Assembly (NCBI GenBank): GCA_903867585.1
Contig: CAIPRZ010000031.1
Coordinates: 1 to 26,512, forward strand
Reading direction: 5' to 3'
Length of the DNA: 26,512 nt
From: an uncultured Chlamydiae bacterium
GTDB lineage: Bacteria > Chlamydiota > Chlamydiia > Chlamydiales > Rhabdochlamydiaceae
Part shown: in pieces, positions 7,211 through 15,527 of the stretch
How positions within the stretch are numbered: position 1 is the stretch's first letter
Layout: every line of letters starts with the position of its first letter
Program-made: the position numbers and the translations under genes
The notes under the pieces: generated by a model
Told to the model about the DNA's origin: nothing
The model's input: the letters and a program-made list of their open reading frames with translations, nothing else
Databases searched by the model: none

Positions 7211-7282
7211 GCCCAGATAGCTCAGTGGTAGAGCACTTGCATGGTAAGCAAGAGGTCGAAGGTTCAATCCCTTTTTTGGGCA
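7211..7282 (+). tRNA. tRNA-Thr (anticodon GGT)
   Basis: The 72-base cloverleaf folds cleanly. Acceptor GCCCAGA pairs with TTTGGGC (one G-U), the D-arm begins GCTCAGTGGTAGAGC, the anticodon stem CTTGC/GCAAG encloses the loop ATGGTAA with GGT at 7243-7245, and the T-arm has loop TTCAATC. The discriminator base is A and no CCA is encoded. It lies between infA and tuf, 41 bases before the tuf start, so it is probably cut from a shared transcript. Placement upstream of tuf is conserved in Chlamydia. Confidence 0.96.
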
Positions 7283-7323
7283 ACCGATATTGAATATAAA
7301 AAGTGCCAAAAGGAGGAATGACT

Positions 7324-8508
7324 ATGGCAAAAGAATCCTTCAAAAGAAATAAACCTCACGTAAACATTGGAACCATTGGACACGTTGACCATGGTAAAAC
7401 CTCTCTTACGGCTGCTATTACAAAAGTATTAGCTGAAAAAGGTTATGCAAAATTCAGAGACTACGGTTCGATTGATAATACCCCAGAAGAGAAAGCTCGT
7501 GGTATTACCATCAACTCATCTCACGTTGAATATGAAACAGACAAAAGACACTATGCACACGTAGACTGCCCAGGTCACGCTGACTATGTTAAAAACATGA
7601 TCACCGGTGCTGCACAAATGGACGGAGCTATTCTAGTAGTAGCTGCAACTGACGGTGCGATGCCACAAACAAAAGAACACATTCTTCTTGCTCGTCAAGT
7701 TGGTGTTCCTGCGATTGTTGTATTCCTAAATAAAATGGATATGATTCAACCAGGCGACGAAGAGCTTGTTGATCTTGTAGAAATGGAGCTAACAGAACTT
7801 CTAGAGTCTAAAGGTTACAAAAATGTACCTATTATTCGTGGTTCTGCTCTTAAAGCTCTTGAAAGCGACCCAGCGTACGTTGAAAAAATCATGGAGTTAA
7901 TGAATACAGTTGATACTGCTATCCCAACTCCTGCACGTGAAGTTGATAAGCCATTTTTAATGCCAGTTGAGGACGTATTCTCTATTTCTGGTCGTGGAAC
8001 AGTTGCAACAGGTCGTGTAGAGCGTGGTATTGTTCGTGTTAACGATAAATTACAACTTATCGGTTTACGTGAAACACGTGAAACAGTAGCGACAGGTCTT
8101 GAGATGTTTAACAAAATTCTTGACGAAGCGCAAGCTGGAGAGAACGTAGGTATCCTATTACGTGGTATCGAGAAAAAAGATATCGAGCGTGGTATGGTTC
8201 TTGCAGCTCCTAACACATGTAAAGCGCATAAAAAGTTCAAAGGAACAATTTATGTTCTTAACAAAGAAGAAGGTGGACGTCATAAACCTTTCTTCACCGG
8301 TTATAGACCTCAGTTCTACTTCAGAACAACAGACGTAACAGGAACTGTAACTCTACCAGAAGGTACAGAGATGGTTATGCCTGGAGATAACATTGAGTTA
8401 GCTGTTGAGTTATTACAACCAGTAGCTATGGAAAACGGTATGCGTTTCGCTATTCGTGAAGGTGGTAAGACCATCGGTGCGGGTACTGTAACGACTATCC
8501 TTGCTTAA
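7324..8508 (+). CDS. tuf: Elongation factor Tu
   Basis: The 394-residue EF-Tu delivers aminoacyl-tRNA to the ribosomal A site as a GTP complex. All G-domain motifs are present: GHVDHGKT at 19-26, DCPGH, NKMD and a SAL motif. Domains II and III follow with the usual RGIEKKDIERGMV and GDNIEL segments. I place the start at the ATG at 7324, because a strong AGGAGG (7311-7316) stands 7 bases before it and the protein then begins MAKESFKRNKPHVNIGT like other EF-Tu. An in-frame GTG at 7303 would swallow the ribosome-binding site. It is flanked by tRNA-Thr and tRNA-Trp, a linkage that would allow one precursor to yield EF-Tu mRNA and two of its ligands. Codon use is strongly biased, as expected of a highly expressed gene. 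Confidence 0.98.
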   Translation: MAKESFKRNKPHVNIGTIGHVDHGKTSLTAAITKVLAEKGYAKFRDYGSIDNTPEEKARGITINSSHVEYETDKRHYAHVDCPGHADYVKNMITGAAQMDGAILVVAATDGAMPQTKEHILLARQVGVPAIVVFLNKMDMIQPGDEELVDLVEMELTELLESKGYKNVPIIRGSALKALESDPAYVEKIMELMNTVDTAIPTPAREVDKPFLMPVEDVFSISGRGTVATGRVERGIVRVNDKLQLIGLRETRETVATGLEMFNKILDEAQAGENVGILLRGIEKKDIERGMVLAAPNTCKAHKKFKGTIYVLNKEEGGRHKPFFTGYRPQFYFRTTDVTGTVTLPEGTEMVMPGDNIELAVELLQPVAMENGMRFAIREGGKTIGAGTVTTILA

Positions 8509-8516
8509 TGAAAAAC

Positions 8517-8538
8517 GGCGCGTTGGTTTCAGCGCGCC
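8517..8538 (+). other. GC-rich hairpin between tuf and tRNA-Trp
   Basis: GGCGCG (8517-8522) pairs perfectly with CGCGCC (8533-8538), starting 8 bases after the tuf stop and ending 6 bases before tRNA-Trp. No U-tract follows, so it is unlikely to terminate. It more likely protects the tuf mRNA 3' end after the tRNA is cut out, or attenuates weakly. Confidence 0.45.
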
Positions 8539-8544
8539 ATAACT

Positions 8545-8617
8545 GGGTGTGTAGCTCAGCTGGTAGAGCAGCGATCTCCAAAGTCGCCGGCCGGGGGTTC
8601 AAATCCCTCCGCACTCG
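8545..8617 (+). tRNA. tRNA-Trp (anticodon CCA)
   Basis: The 73-base cloverleaf has acceptor GGGTGTG paired with CGCACTC (two wobble pairs) and a D-arm GCTCAGCTGGTAGAGC. Anticodon stem GCGAT/GTCGC surrounds the loop CTCCAAA with CCA at 8578-8580. The T-arm has loop TTCAAAT and the discriminator is G, the identity base expected for bacterial tRNA-Trp. No CCA is encoded. It sits between tuf and secE, as in many bacteria, and is probably processed from the operon transcript. Confidence 0.97.
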
Positions 8618-8631
8618 TAAATGAGAAAAAT

Positions 8632-8871
8632 ATGCAAGAAATTGAGACAGAACTGAAAATTACAAGACTAGAAAGACTTAAAAATTTTTTTTACGGCTTA
8701 AAGCAAGAAATCCAACAAATTTCTTGGCCTACGCAAAAAGAATTGAAAAAATACACAAGACTTGTGATTCTTTCTACATTAACTTGTGGATTCTGTGTTT
8801 ATATAGTTGATTTAGCCAGTAAGTATTTCTTAGATGGTCTAAGAAATCTTGTTAAATTATTTTTGACCTAA
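8632..8871 (+). CDS. secE: Preprotein translocase subunit SecE
   Basis: The 79-residue protein is the small single-span form of SecE. An amphipathic helix with the conserved EIQQISWPTQKEL (26-38) precedes one transmembrane helix at about 43-60. SecE clamps SecY in the inner-membrane Sec channel. Size and position between tRNA-Trp and nusG are canonical. The start ATG is 14 bases after the tRNA and has only a weak purine stretch ahead of it. Confidence 0.95.
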   Translation: MQEIETELKITRLERLKNFFYGLKQEIQQISWPTQKELKKYTRLVILSTLTCGFCVYIVDLASKYFLDGLRNLVKLFLT

Positions 8872-8888
8872 TTGAAAGGTGTAACCTC

Positions 8889-9428
8889 ATGAAGTGGTAT
8901 GTTGTACAGGTAATATCTGGGCAGGAAAGGAAAGTTAAAGCTGCTATTGAAGACAACCGTATTAAACAAAGTATGGAAGATCTGATCGGCGAAATCATGG
9001 TTCCTACAGAAAACGTCGCCGAAGTAAAAGCAGGGCAGCAGATTGTTAGCGAGAAAAAACTATGGCCTGGTTATATCCTTGTCAGCATGAATTTAACTGA
9101 TGATGCATGGATGTTTGTGCGTAATACCTCAGGTGTGTTAGGATTCTTAGGTGGAGAAAAGCCTAGCCCTCTTACACAGAGAGAAGTGGACGAAATATTA
9201 AGCGAACTCCAAGAGAAGAAAAAATCCGTTGTTCTTAAACATAATATTTCAACCGGTGACCTCGTCAAGATTATTGATGGAGTTTTCGTCAATTTTACCG
9301 GTACTGTGACCGATGTGTTTAATGATAAAGGGCGTTTAAGCGTACTGGTGTCTATTTTCGGGCGTGATACGCGAGTTGATGATCTAGAGTTCTGGCAGGT
9401 AGAACTAGTTCCTGCTGATAAAAGATAA
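8889..9428 (+). CDS. nusG: Transcription termination/antitermination factor NusG
   Basis: The 179-residue protein has the NGN domain (MKWYVVQVISGQERKV at the N-terminus, WPGYILV in the middle) and a C-terminal KOW domain from about residue 125 (GDLVKIIDG and FTGTVTDV). NusG binds the clamp helices of RNA polymerase and couples it to Rho or to ribosomal protein S10. An AAGGTG site precedes the ATG. Length is normal and it follows secE by 17 bases in one transcription unit. Confidence 0.97.
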   Translation: MKWYVVQVISGQERKVKAAIEDNRIKQSMEDLIGEIMVPTENVAEVKAGQQIVSEKKLWPGYILVSMNLTDDAWMFVRNTSGVLGFLGGEKPSPLTQREVDEILSELQEKKKSVVLKHNISTGDLVKIIDGVFVNFTGTVTDVFNDKGRLSVLVSIFGRDTRVDDLEFWQVELVPADKR

Positions 9429-9446
9429 GAAAAGTGGAATCAAAGC

Positions 9447-9875
9447 ATGGCTAAAAAGTTATTAAAAATTATTAAGTTACAAATTCCTGCGGGAAAAGCT
9501 AATCCGGCTCCTCCTATTGGTCCGGCTCTTGGTGCTGCAGGCGTTAACATTATGGCATTTTGTAAAGAATTTAATGCTAAAACTCAAGAAGCAGCAGGGG
9601 ATATCCTTCCTGTTGAAATTTCTGTTTTTAGTGATAAAAGCTTTACATTCAGAACAAAAAAACCCCCAATGTCTCGCCTTATCCTTAAAAAGGTGGGAAT
9701 AGAATCTGGGTCTAAGGTTCCTAACCGTGATAAGGTTGGAAAGCTTAAACGCTCAGATGCTCTTGCTATAGCACGGATTAAGATGCCAGATCTTCGTGTT
9801 CATACGGAAGATGCGGCTGTTTTCCTAGTAATGGGTACAGCTCGTTCTATGGGTGTGGATATAATTGAAGGATAA
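9447..9875 (+). CDS. rplK: 50S ribosomal protein L11
   Basis: The 142-residue protein has the standard length and the L11 signature: IKLQIPAGKANPAPPIGPAL near the N-terminus and a C-terminal RNA-binding domain ending in ARSMGVDI. L11 forms the base of the L7/L12 stalk with L10 on 23S rRNA and is needed for RelA-type sensing where that exists. It is followed 8 bases later by rplA. Confidence 0.98.
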   Translation: MAKKLLKIIKLQIPAGKANPAPPIGPALGAAGVNIMAFCKEFNAKTQEAAGDILPVEISVFSDKSFTFRTKKPPMSRLILKKVGIESGSKVPNRDKVGKLKRSDALAIARIKMPDLRVHTEDAAVFLVMGTARSMGVDIIEG

Positions 9876-9883
9876 AATTGATC

Positions 9884-10591
9884 ATGACAAAACAAAGTAA
9901 ACGGATTCGGGAGATTGCAACTAAGGTTGATATTAATAAAAAATACAATCTTAAAGATGCTATCGAACTACTAAAAAGCTGTCCTCCGGTCAAATTTGAC
10001 CAGACAGTGGAAATCGCCCTGATGACAGGGATCGATACCAAAAAGTCAGATCAACAGGTGCGTGGAACTGTCTCCTTACCGAATGGAACAGGGAAACGTA
10101 TAGTTCTTGTGGTTATCGCAAGAAGTGATAAACATAAAGAAGCTACAGATGCCGGTGCTGATATTGTTGGTAGCGATGATCTTATAGAGAAAATTAAAGG
10201 TGGCTGGACTGATTTTGATGCAGTTATAGCAACACCTGACATGATGCGTGAGGTCGGTAAATTGGGTAAAGTTTTAGGTCCTAGAGGTCTAATGCCTACT
10301 CCAAAAGCTGGCACAGTAACAAACGATGTCGTTAAAGCTGTACAAGAAGCTAAAGCTGGTAAAATCGAATACAAGAGCGATAAAACAGGAGCTGTAAACA
10401 GTCTTGTTGGAAAGCTTTCTTTCGATTCACAAAAGCTTGTACAAAATATTGAAGCTATTCTTGCTGCTATTATTAAAAGTAAGCCAGTAACAGCTAAAGG
10501 CCAATATCTAAAAGGTTTATACCTTTCTTCAACAATGGGTCCTGGCCTAAAGATTGATCTTTCATCAATTACTGAAGAGCAAGGGGACTAA
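9884..10591 (+). CDS. rplA: 50S ribosomal protein L1
   Basis: The 235-residue L1 builds the mobile L1 stalk at the E site and in many bacteria represses its own operon by binding the rplK leader. Conserved segments include KFDQTVEIALMTGIDTKKSDQQVRG and the GKLGKVLGPRGLMPTPKAGT block around residue 126-145. I start it at the ATG at 9884 (MTKQSKRIRE), with GAAGGA (9867-9872) overlapping the rplK stop as ribosome-binding site. An in-frame TTG two codons upstream is a less likely start. No obvious L1-binding mimic is visible in the short rplK leader. Confidence 0.97.
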   Translation: MTKQSKRIREIATKVDINKKYNLKDAIELLKSCPPVKFDQTVEIALMTGIDTKKSDQQVRGTVSLPNGTGKRIVLVVIARSDKHKEATDAGADIVGSDDLIEKIKGGWTDFDAVIATPDMMREVGKLGKVLGPRGLMPTPKAGTVTNDVVKAVQEAKAGKIEYKSDKTGAVNSLVGKLSFDSQKLVQNIEAILAAIIKSKPVTAKGQYLKGLYLSSTMGPGLKIDLSSITEEQGD

Positions 10592-10596
10592 TTAAC

Positions 10597-11121
10597 ATGC
10601 GTGTAGAAAAGAATTTACTATTAGTTGATTTGGTCAATAAAATAAAAGCTTCTAATGCTTTCTTTGTTACAAAGAATGAAGGTATTAATCCTAATACCGA
10701 TGCTAATTTCCGCACTGAGCTGTTGAAAATTGGTGGTGAATATGAAGTGGTTCGTAAAAGAATTTTTTATAAAGCTGCCATTGAATCAGGAATTAAACTC
10801 GACGAGGCTTTCTTAGAAGGTCATATCGGCGTTGTTTTTTCTAATACAGACCCTGTGCAAACATCTAAAGTCTTGTTCTCTTTTCTTAAGGTTTGTGATG
10901 ACAAACTTAAGGTAGTGGGTGGTCATTTTGATGGTCAAGTTTGCAGTTCAAAAGACATAGAAGTTATTTCTAAATTGCCATCAAAAGACGAAATGCGGGC
11001 ACAGCTGCTGTCAGTATTCGAGGCTCCATTGTCCCACGTATTGGGTACTATGGATTCGTTACTATCAAGCGTTGTCTATTGCATTGACAATAAATTACAA
11101 AAAGAAGAACAACAATCATAA
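10597..11121 (+). CDS. rplJ: 50S ribosomal protein L10
   Basis: The 174-residue L10 anchors L7/L12 dimers to the stalk through its C-terminal helix (about 133-170). The order between rplA and rplL, the length, the IFYKAAIESG segment and the P.KDEMRAQLLSVFEAPLSHVLG helix support the call. Identity with well-studied L10 proteins looks modest, typical for this fast-evolving protein. An AAGGGG site lies 5 bases after the end of rplA's last codons, leaving no room for the long autoregulatory leader seen upstream of rplJ in E. coli. Confidence 0.93.
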   Translation: MRVEKNLLLVDLVNKIKASNAFFVTKNEGINPNTDANFRTELLKIGGEYEVVRKRIFYKAAIESGIKLDEAFLEGHIGVVFSNTDPVQTSKVLFSFLKVCDDKLKVVGGHFDGQVCSSKDIEVISKLPSKDEMRAQLLSVFEAPLSHVLGTMDSLLSSVVYCIDNKLQKEEQQS

Positions 11122-11144
11122 ATTTTATTAAGTGAGGTTAAACC

Positions 11145-11543
11145 ATGACAGTACAACATAGCATTGAGCAAATAGTCGACATTCTTAGCGATTTAAGCGT
11201 TCTAGATATGTCTAAATTAAAAACAGCTTTAGAAGAAAAGTGGGGCGTTAAAGCCGCTGCTGCTGCCCCTATGATGGTAGCCGCTGCTGGAGCACCTGCT
11301 GGAGCGCCTGCTGCTGCAGAAGCTACAGATTTTCTAGTTCAACTAGAGCCAACAACTGCTGATAAGAAAATTAGCGTAATTAAAGTTGTTCGTGAAGTTA
11401 CAAACCTCGGACTAAAAGAAGCTAAAGATTTAGTTGATGGCGCACCAAAAGCTATCAAAGAATCAGCTCCTAAAGCCGAAGCAGAAGATATCAAGAAAAA
11501 AATTGAAGCTGCTGGTGGTAAAGTAACTCTTAAAGGTCTTTAA
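11145..11543 (+). CDS. rplL: 50S ribosomal protein L7/L12
   Basis: The 132-residue protein has the L7/L12 layout: an N-terminal dimerisation domain to about residue 35, an Ala/Pro/Gly-rich hinge at about 40-58, and the C-terminal factor-binding domain with KKISVIKVVREVTNLGLKEA and AKDLVDGAPKAIKE. It recruits GTPase factors such as the EF-Tu encoded just upstream. A GAGG site precedes the ATG. A strong hairpin 25 bases after its stop separates it from rpoB. Confidence 0.98.
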   Translation: MTVQHSIEQIVDILSDLSVLDMSKLKTALEEKWGVKAAAAAPMMVAAAGAPAGAPAAAEATDFLVQLEPTTADKKISVIKVVREVTNLGLKEAKDLVDGAPKAIKESAPKAEAEDIKKKIEAAGGKVTLKGL

Positions 11544-11567
11544 GAATTTACTAGAGATTTTCTAATT

Positions 11568-11599
11568 AAGCAGAAGCCTAGCCATGGCTTCTGCTTTTT
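11568..11599 (+). terminator. Intrinsic terminator/attenuator between rplL and rpoB
   Basis: A perfect 11-bp stem (11568-11578 with 11586-11596) surrounds a 7-base loop, with the U-run at 11595-11599 overlapping the stem end. This looks like a true rho-independent terminator. Because rpoBC must still be made, it presumably acts as a partial terminator that lowers polymerase output relative to ribosomal protein. This matches the position and logic of the E. coli rplL-rpoB attenuator. Confidence 0.8.
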
Positions 11600-11621
11600 G
11601 CATTCCCTTTAAATATTGAAC

Positions 11622-11650
11622 TTGATCCAAATCAACGTTCATGGTTTAAT
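11622..11650 (+). promoter_or_regulatory. Candidate internal promoter for rpoBC
   Basis: TTGATC (11622-11627), a 17-base spacer and TTTAAT (11645-11650) give a fair sigma70-type promoter directly downstream of the terminator and 85 bases before the rpoB ATG. It would let rpoBC be transcribed independently of the ribosomal protein genes. It rests on a motif match only. Confidence 0.4.
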
Positions 11651-11735
11651 GTGCCAGTCTGCTACCGCTGTAACATGTACAGCAAAAAATTTATTGAAGT
11701 TTACTCACGTCAACGCAAATTTAGGAGCCCCATCG

Positions 11736-14700
11736 ATGATTAAAAAGGCACCATTAAGGGTGAGTTCTCGAGGAAGAGAAGACATCATTGATTTACCCAA
11801 TCTTATCGAAGTCCAAATAAAGTCATATAATCAATTCCTTCAGCAAAACAAGCTTGCTCATGAAAGAGAAAACATTGGTTTGCAAGAGGTTTTTAACGAA
11901 ATTTTCCCCATCAAATCGTACGATGAAAAAACTGTTCTTGAATTCGTTTCCTACAGTCTCGGCGTACCCAAATATTCCCCAGAAGAGTGTATTCGACGCG
12001 GTATTACTTATAACGTAACGCTTAAGGTCCGTTTTAGACTTACTGATGAAACCGGTATTAAAGAAGAAGAAGTCTATATGGGTACCCTTCCTGTAATGAC
12101 GGAAAACGGTACTTTTATCATTAACGGTGCTGAGCGAGTTATCGTATCCCAGTTACACAGATCTCCTGGTATTGCCTTTGAGCAAGATCGTTCTACAAAA
12201 GGGACGATGATCTATTCTTTCAGAATTATCCCATATCGTGGAAGCTGGTTAGAAGCAGCTTTTGATTCTAATGATCATATTTATATTTATGTAGATCGTA
12301 AGAAAAGACGTCGTAAAGTCCTTGCGACCACTTTTGCAAGAACACTTGGCTATTCAACAGATGCTGATATTATTGAAGAGTTCTTCTCTACTGTTAAAGT
12401 TAAATTGAAAGCAGAAAATGATTTTACAAAATTAGCTGGTAAAATTCTTGCTGAAGATGTCGTAGATGAGTCTAACGGAAGTCTATTTGGTAAAGCAGGT
12501 GAGAAGTTATCTACTGCGATGCTCAAAAAGATTGTTGATGCTGGTATTTCTACCATCCGTATTGCAGAAGATGCTGATGAGACATCTCCAATCATTAAAA
12601 TGCTTGCTAAAGATCCGACAGATTCCTATGAATCAGCTCTTAAAGATTTTTATAGAAAAATTCGTCCAGGTGAGCCGGCTACATTATCTAATGCCCGTTC
12701 GGCTATGATGAGACTATTCTTTGATGCTAAGCGCTACAATCTAGGTCGCGTTGGTCGTTATAAGATGAACTCAAAACTTGGTTTCCCAATTAATGATACC
12801 GAGCTTCAGCATGTAACCCTTCGTAAAGAAGACGTTGTAGCTGCGATTAAGTATCTGATTCGCCTCAAGCGTGGTGATGAAAACTTCAATATCGATGATA
12901 TCGATCATTTAGGTAACCGTCGCGTAAGATCTGTGGGTGAATTGATTCAAAACCAATGCCGAATTGGTCTTGCACGTATGGAGAAAATCATTAAAGAGCG
13001 TATTAATCTTTTTGATTTCACTTCTGATACCTTAACGCCTGGTAAAGTTATTTCCGCTAAAGGTCTTGTTGGTGTTCTTAAAGACTTCTTTGGTCGTTCT
13101 CAATTGTCACAATTTATGGATCAAACCAACCCAGTGGCAGAACTTACACACAAGAGAAGACTTTCTTCTCTAGGTCCTGGAGGTCTTAACAGAGATCGCG
13201 CTGGATTCGAAGTGCGTGACGTTCATACCTCTCACTATGGTCGGGTTTGTCCGATTGAAACCCCTGAAGGTCCAAACATTGGTTTGATTACATCCCTTTC
13301 AGCTTTTGCTAAGATTAATGACTTCGGTTTCATTGAAACTCCGTATCGTATCGTTCGTGATGGTGTTGTTACAGAAGAAATTGAGTATATGACAGCTGAT
13401 CAAGAGGAATCTTGTGTTATTGCCCAGGCTTCTGCTCCTCTTGATGAATTTAACATGTTCTCAGAGCCTCTTTGCTGGGCCCGTTACCGTGGTGAGTCTA
13501 TGAAGATCGAAACTTCAAAAGCTACCCATATGGACGTTGCGCCAAAGCAGCTTGTTTCTATTGTTACCGGTTTAATTCCATTCCTTGAGCACGATGACGC
13601 TAACCGCGCTCTTATGGGATCTAACATGCAACGTCAAGCGGTTCCTTTGCTTATTCCTGATGCTCCTATTGTAGGAACAGGTCTAGAAGCAAGAGTTGCA
13701 AGAGATTCGGGTGCTGTAGTTGTTGCAGAAGAAGAGGGAGTTGTTGAATATGTTGACGGCTTTAAAATCGTTATCGCTTCTAAGCAAAATGCTCTTCTAA
13801 AGAAGACCTATGAACTTAAGAAGTTCTTAAGATCTAACGGTGGAACCTGTATTAACCAAACGCCGCTTTGCACAGTAGGTGATGTGGTTAAAGCTGGTGA
13901 TATTATTGCCGATGGTCCTTCGACTGATAAAGGTGAGATTGCTCTAGGAAGAAACGTACTTTGTGCATTTATGCCATGGTGTGGTTATAACTACGAAGAT
14001 GCGATCATTATTTCTCAAAAACTTCTTCAAGAAGATTATTATACTTCTATTTATCTTGAGGAATTTGAGTTAACTGCCCGTGATACTAAATTAGGTAAAG
14101 AGGAAATCACGCGTGATATTCCAAACGTTTCTGAAGAAGCTATTGCTAACCTTGGAGATGATGGTATTATTCGTATTGGTGCTCCTGTTAAACCACGTGA
14201 TATCTTAGTAGGTAAGATCACTCCTAAAACAGAAACAGAACTTGCTCCTGAAGAGCGCTTATTAAGAGCGATTTTCGGCGAACAAGCAGCTGATGTTAAA
14301 GATGCTTCTTTAACAGCGCCTCCTGGAACTGAAGGTTGGGTACAAGATGTTAAAATCTTCTCCCGTAGAGATCGTCTATCAAAAACTGATGATGAAATCG
14401 TAGAAGAAGCTTCTCGTATCAAGGAGATTACCTCTGATTATAAAACTAAAGAATCTGAGCTCATGATTGAATATCATGAAAGACTCGGAGCTCTTCTCCT
14501 TAACGAGATGGCCCCAGGTCCGATCATGCATAGAAAATCAGGAGATCTGATTATTGCTCAAGATCAACCTATTTCTCAGGAAATGATTGAGCTTCTTGAA
14601 AATGAAGAAATCGAAGACCTTCTTTTTGGTGATCATGACCTTTACATTTCTGCTAAAGATGTTTTAACAGAATATCGCACTGCTTTAATGAAATTACAGT

Positions 14701-15497
14701 CTGATCATAAAACTGAAATTGAAGTCCTTAAGAAAGGAGATACTGAACTTGATCCTGGTATTATTCGTCAGGTTAAGGTGTATGTAGCTTCTAAACGTAA
14801 GCTTCAAGTTGGGGATAAGATGGCAGGTCGACATGGTAACAAAGGGGTAGTCTCTAAGATTGTTCCTGAGTGTGATATGCCGTTTATGCCAAATGGTCAA
14901 TCGGTTGAAGTTATCTTGAATCCGCTTGGTGTACCTTCCCGTATGAATATGGGTCAGTTACTAGAAACCCACTTAGGTTTTGCAGCTAAAAAAGCAGGTA
15001 TCTATGTTAAGAACCCCGTTTTTGAAGGCTTCCCAGAATCGGCTATTTGGGATCTGTTCAGACAGCAAGGTCTTCCTGAAGATGGTAAAACCCATCTTTA
15101 CGACGGCCGTACTGGTGAGCGTTTCGACACAAGAGTGGTAGTTGGATATATTTATATCTTGAAACTCTCACACCTTGTTGCCGATAAGATCCACGCTCGT
15201 TCCATTGGACCTTACTCACTTGTAACGCAGCAACCTCTTGGTGGTAAAGCCCAGATGGGTGGTCAGCGTTTCGGGGAGATGGAGGTATGGGCTCTTGAAG
15301 CTTATGGAGCAGCTTATCTTTTACAAGAAATGCTTACGGTTAAATCCGATGATGTGGCTGGACGTACACGTATTTATGAATCTATCGTCAAAGGCGATAA
15401 CGAATTACGTGCTGGTACTCCAGAATCCTTTAACGTTCTTATGAACGAAATGCGTGGTCTTTGTTTAGATATTAGACCTGAAGTTGCTGTTAATTAA
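11736..15497 (+). CDS. rpoB: RNA polymerase beta subunit
   Basis: The 1253-residue beta subunit forms the catalytic core together with beta'. I start it at the ATG at 11736 because AGGAG (11723-11727) is 8 bases upstream and the length then equals that of chlamydial RpoB (about 1252). The frame stays open 40 codons further upstream, but that stretch overlaps the candidate promoter and has no beta-like sequence. The rifampicin region is at about 455-480, with Asp462, His472 and Ser477 in the states found in sensitive enzymes (E. coli 516, 526, 531). The active-site lysines Lys1028 and Lys1036 lie in GDKMAGRHGNKG. No intein, split or large insertion is visible. A short 30-base gap leads to rpoC. 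Confidence 0.98.
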   Translation: MIKKAPLRVSSRGREDIIDLPNLIEVQIKSYNQFLQQNKLAHERENIGLQEVFNEIFPIKSYDEKTVLEFVSYSLGVPKYSPEECIRRGITYNVTLKVRFRLTDETGIKEEEVYMGTLPVMTENGTFIINGAERVIVSQLHRSPGIAFEQDRSTKGTMIYSFRIIPYRGSWLEAAFDSNDHIYIYVDRKKRRRKVLATTFARTLGYSTDADIIEEFFSTVKVKLKAENDFTKLAGKILAEDVVDESNGSLFGKAGEKLSTAMLKKIVDAGISTIRIAEDADETSPIIKMLAKDPTDSYESALKDFYRKIRPGEPATLSNARSAMMRLFFDAKRYNLGRVGRYKMNSKLGFPINDTELQHVTLRKEDVVAAIKYLIRLKRGDENFNIDDIDHLGNRRVRSVGELIQNQCRIGLARMEKIIKERINLFDFTSDTLTPGKVISAKGLVGVLKDFFGRSQLSQFMDQTNPVAELTHKRRLSSLGPGGLNRDRAGFEVRDVHTSHYGRVCPIETPEGPNIGLITSLSAFAKINDFGFIETPYRIVRDGVVTEEIEYMTADQEESCVIAQASAPLDEFNMFSEPLCWARYRGESMKIETSKATHMDVAPKQLVSIVTGLIPFLEHDDANRALMGSNMQRQAVPLLIPDAPIVGTGLEARVARDSGAVVVAEEEGVVEYVDGFKIVIASKQNALLKKTYELKKFLRSNGGTCINQTPLCTVGDVVKAGDIIADGPSTDKGEIALGRNVLCAFMPWCGYNYEDAIIISQKLLQEDYYTSIYLEEFELTARDTKLGKEEITRDIPNVSEEAIANLGDDGIIRIGAPVKPRDILVGKITPKTETELAPEERLLRAIFGEQAADVKDASLTAPPGTEGWVQDVKIFSRRDRLSKTDDEIVEEASRIKEITSDYKTKESELMIEYHERLGALLLNEMAPGPIMHRKSGDLIIAQDQPISQEMIELLENEEIEDLLFGDHDLYISAKDVLTEYRTALMKLQSDHKTEIEVLKKGDTELDPGIIRQVKVYVASKRKLQVGDKMAGRHGNKGVVSKIVPECDMPFMPNGQSVEVILNPLGVPSRMNMGQLLETHLGFAAKKAGIYVKNPVFEGFPESAIWDLFRQQGLPEDGKTHLYDGRTGERFDTRVVVGYIYILKLSHLVADKIHARSIGPYSLVTQQPLGGKAQMGGQRFGEMEVWALEAYGAAYLLQEMLTVKSDDVAGRTRIYESIVKGDNELRAGTPESFNVLMNEMRGLCLDIRPEVAVN

Positions 15498-15527
15498 ATA
15501 AAATTGCCTTTTCTTAGGGAGAAATAC

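Noticed and set aside
7303..7323. In-frame GTG start for tuf, seven codons upstream
   Set aside because: It would place the AGGAGG ribosome-binding site inside the coding sequence, and EF-Tu normally begins MAKE/MSKE at the ATG used here.
7815..8240. 141-codon minus-strand frame opposite tuf
   Set aside because: Long antisense frames are common opposite strongly codon-biased genes such as tuf; the translation is Ser/Arg/Ile-rich and featureless.
11616..11735. 40-codon in-frame upstream extension of rpoB
   Set aside because: The best ribosome-binding site and the chlamydial-length start are at 11736, and the upstream stretch overlaps a promoter candidate and has no beta-subunit sequence.
12500..13500. 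Rifampicin-resistance changes or an intein in rpoB
   Set aside because: Asp462, His472 and Ser477 are in the sensitive state and the frame runs without interruption.
15504..15527. In-frame TTG start for rpoC
   Set aside because: The AGGGAG site lies between it and the ATG at 15528, which fits known beta' N-termini.
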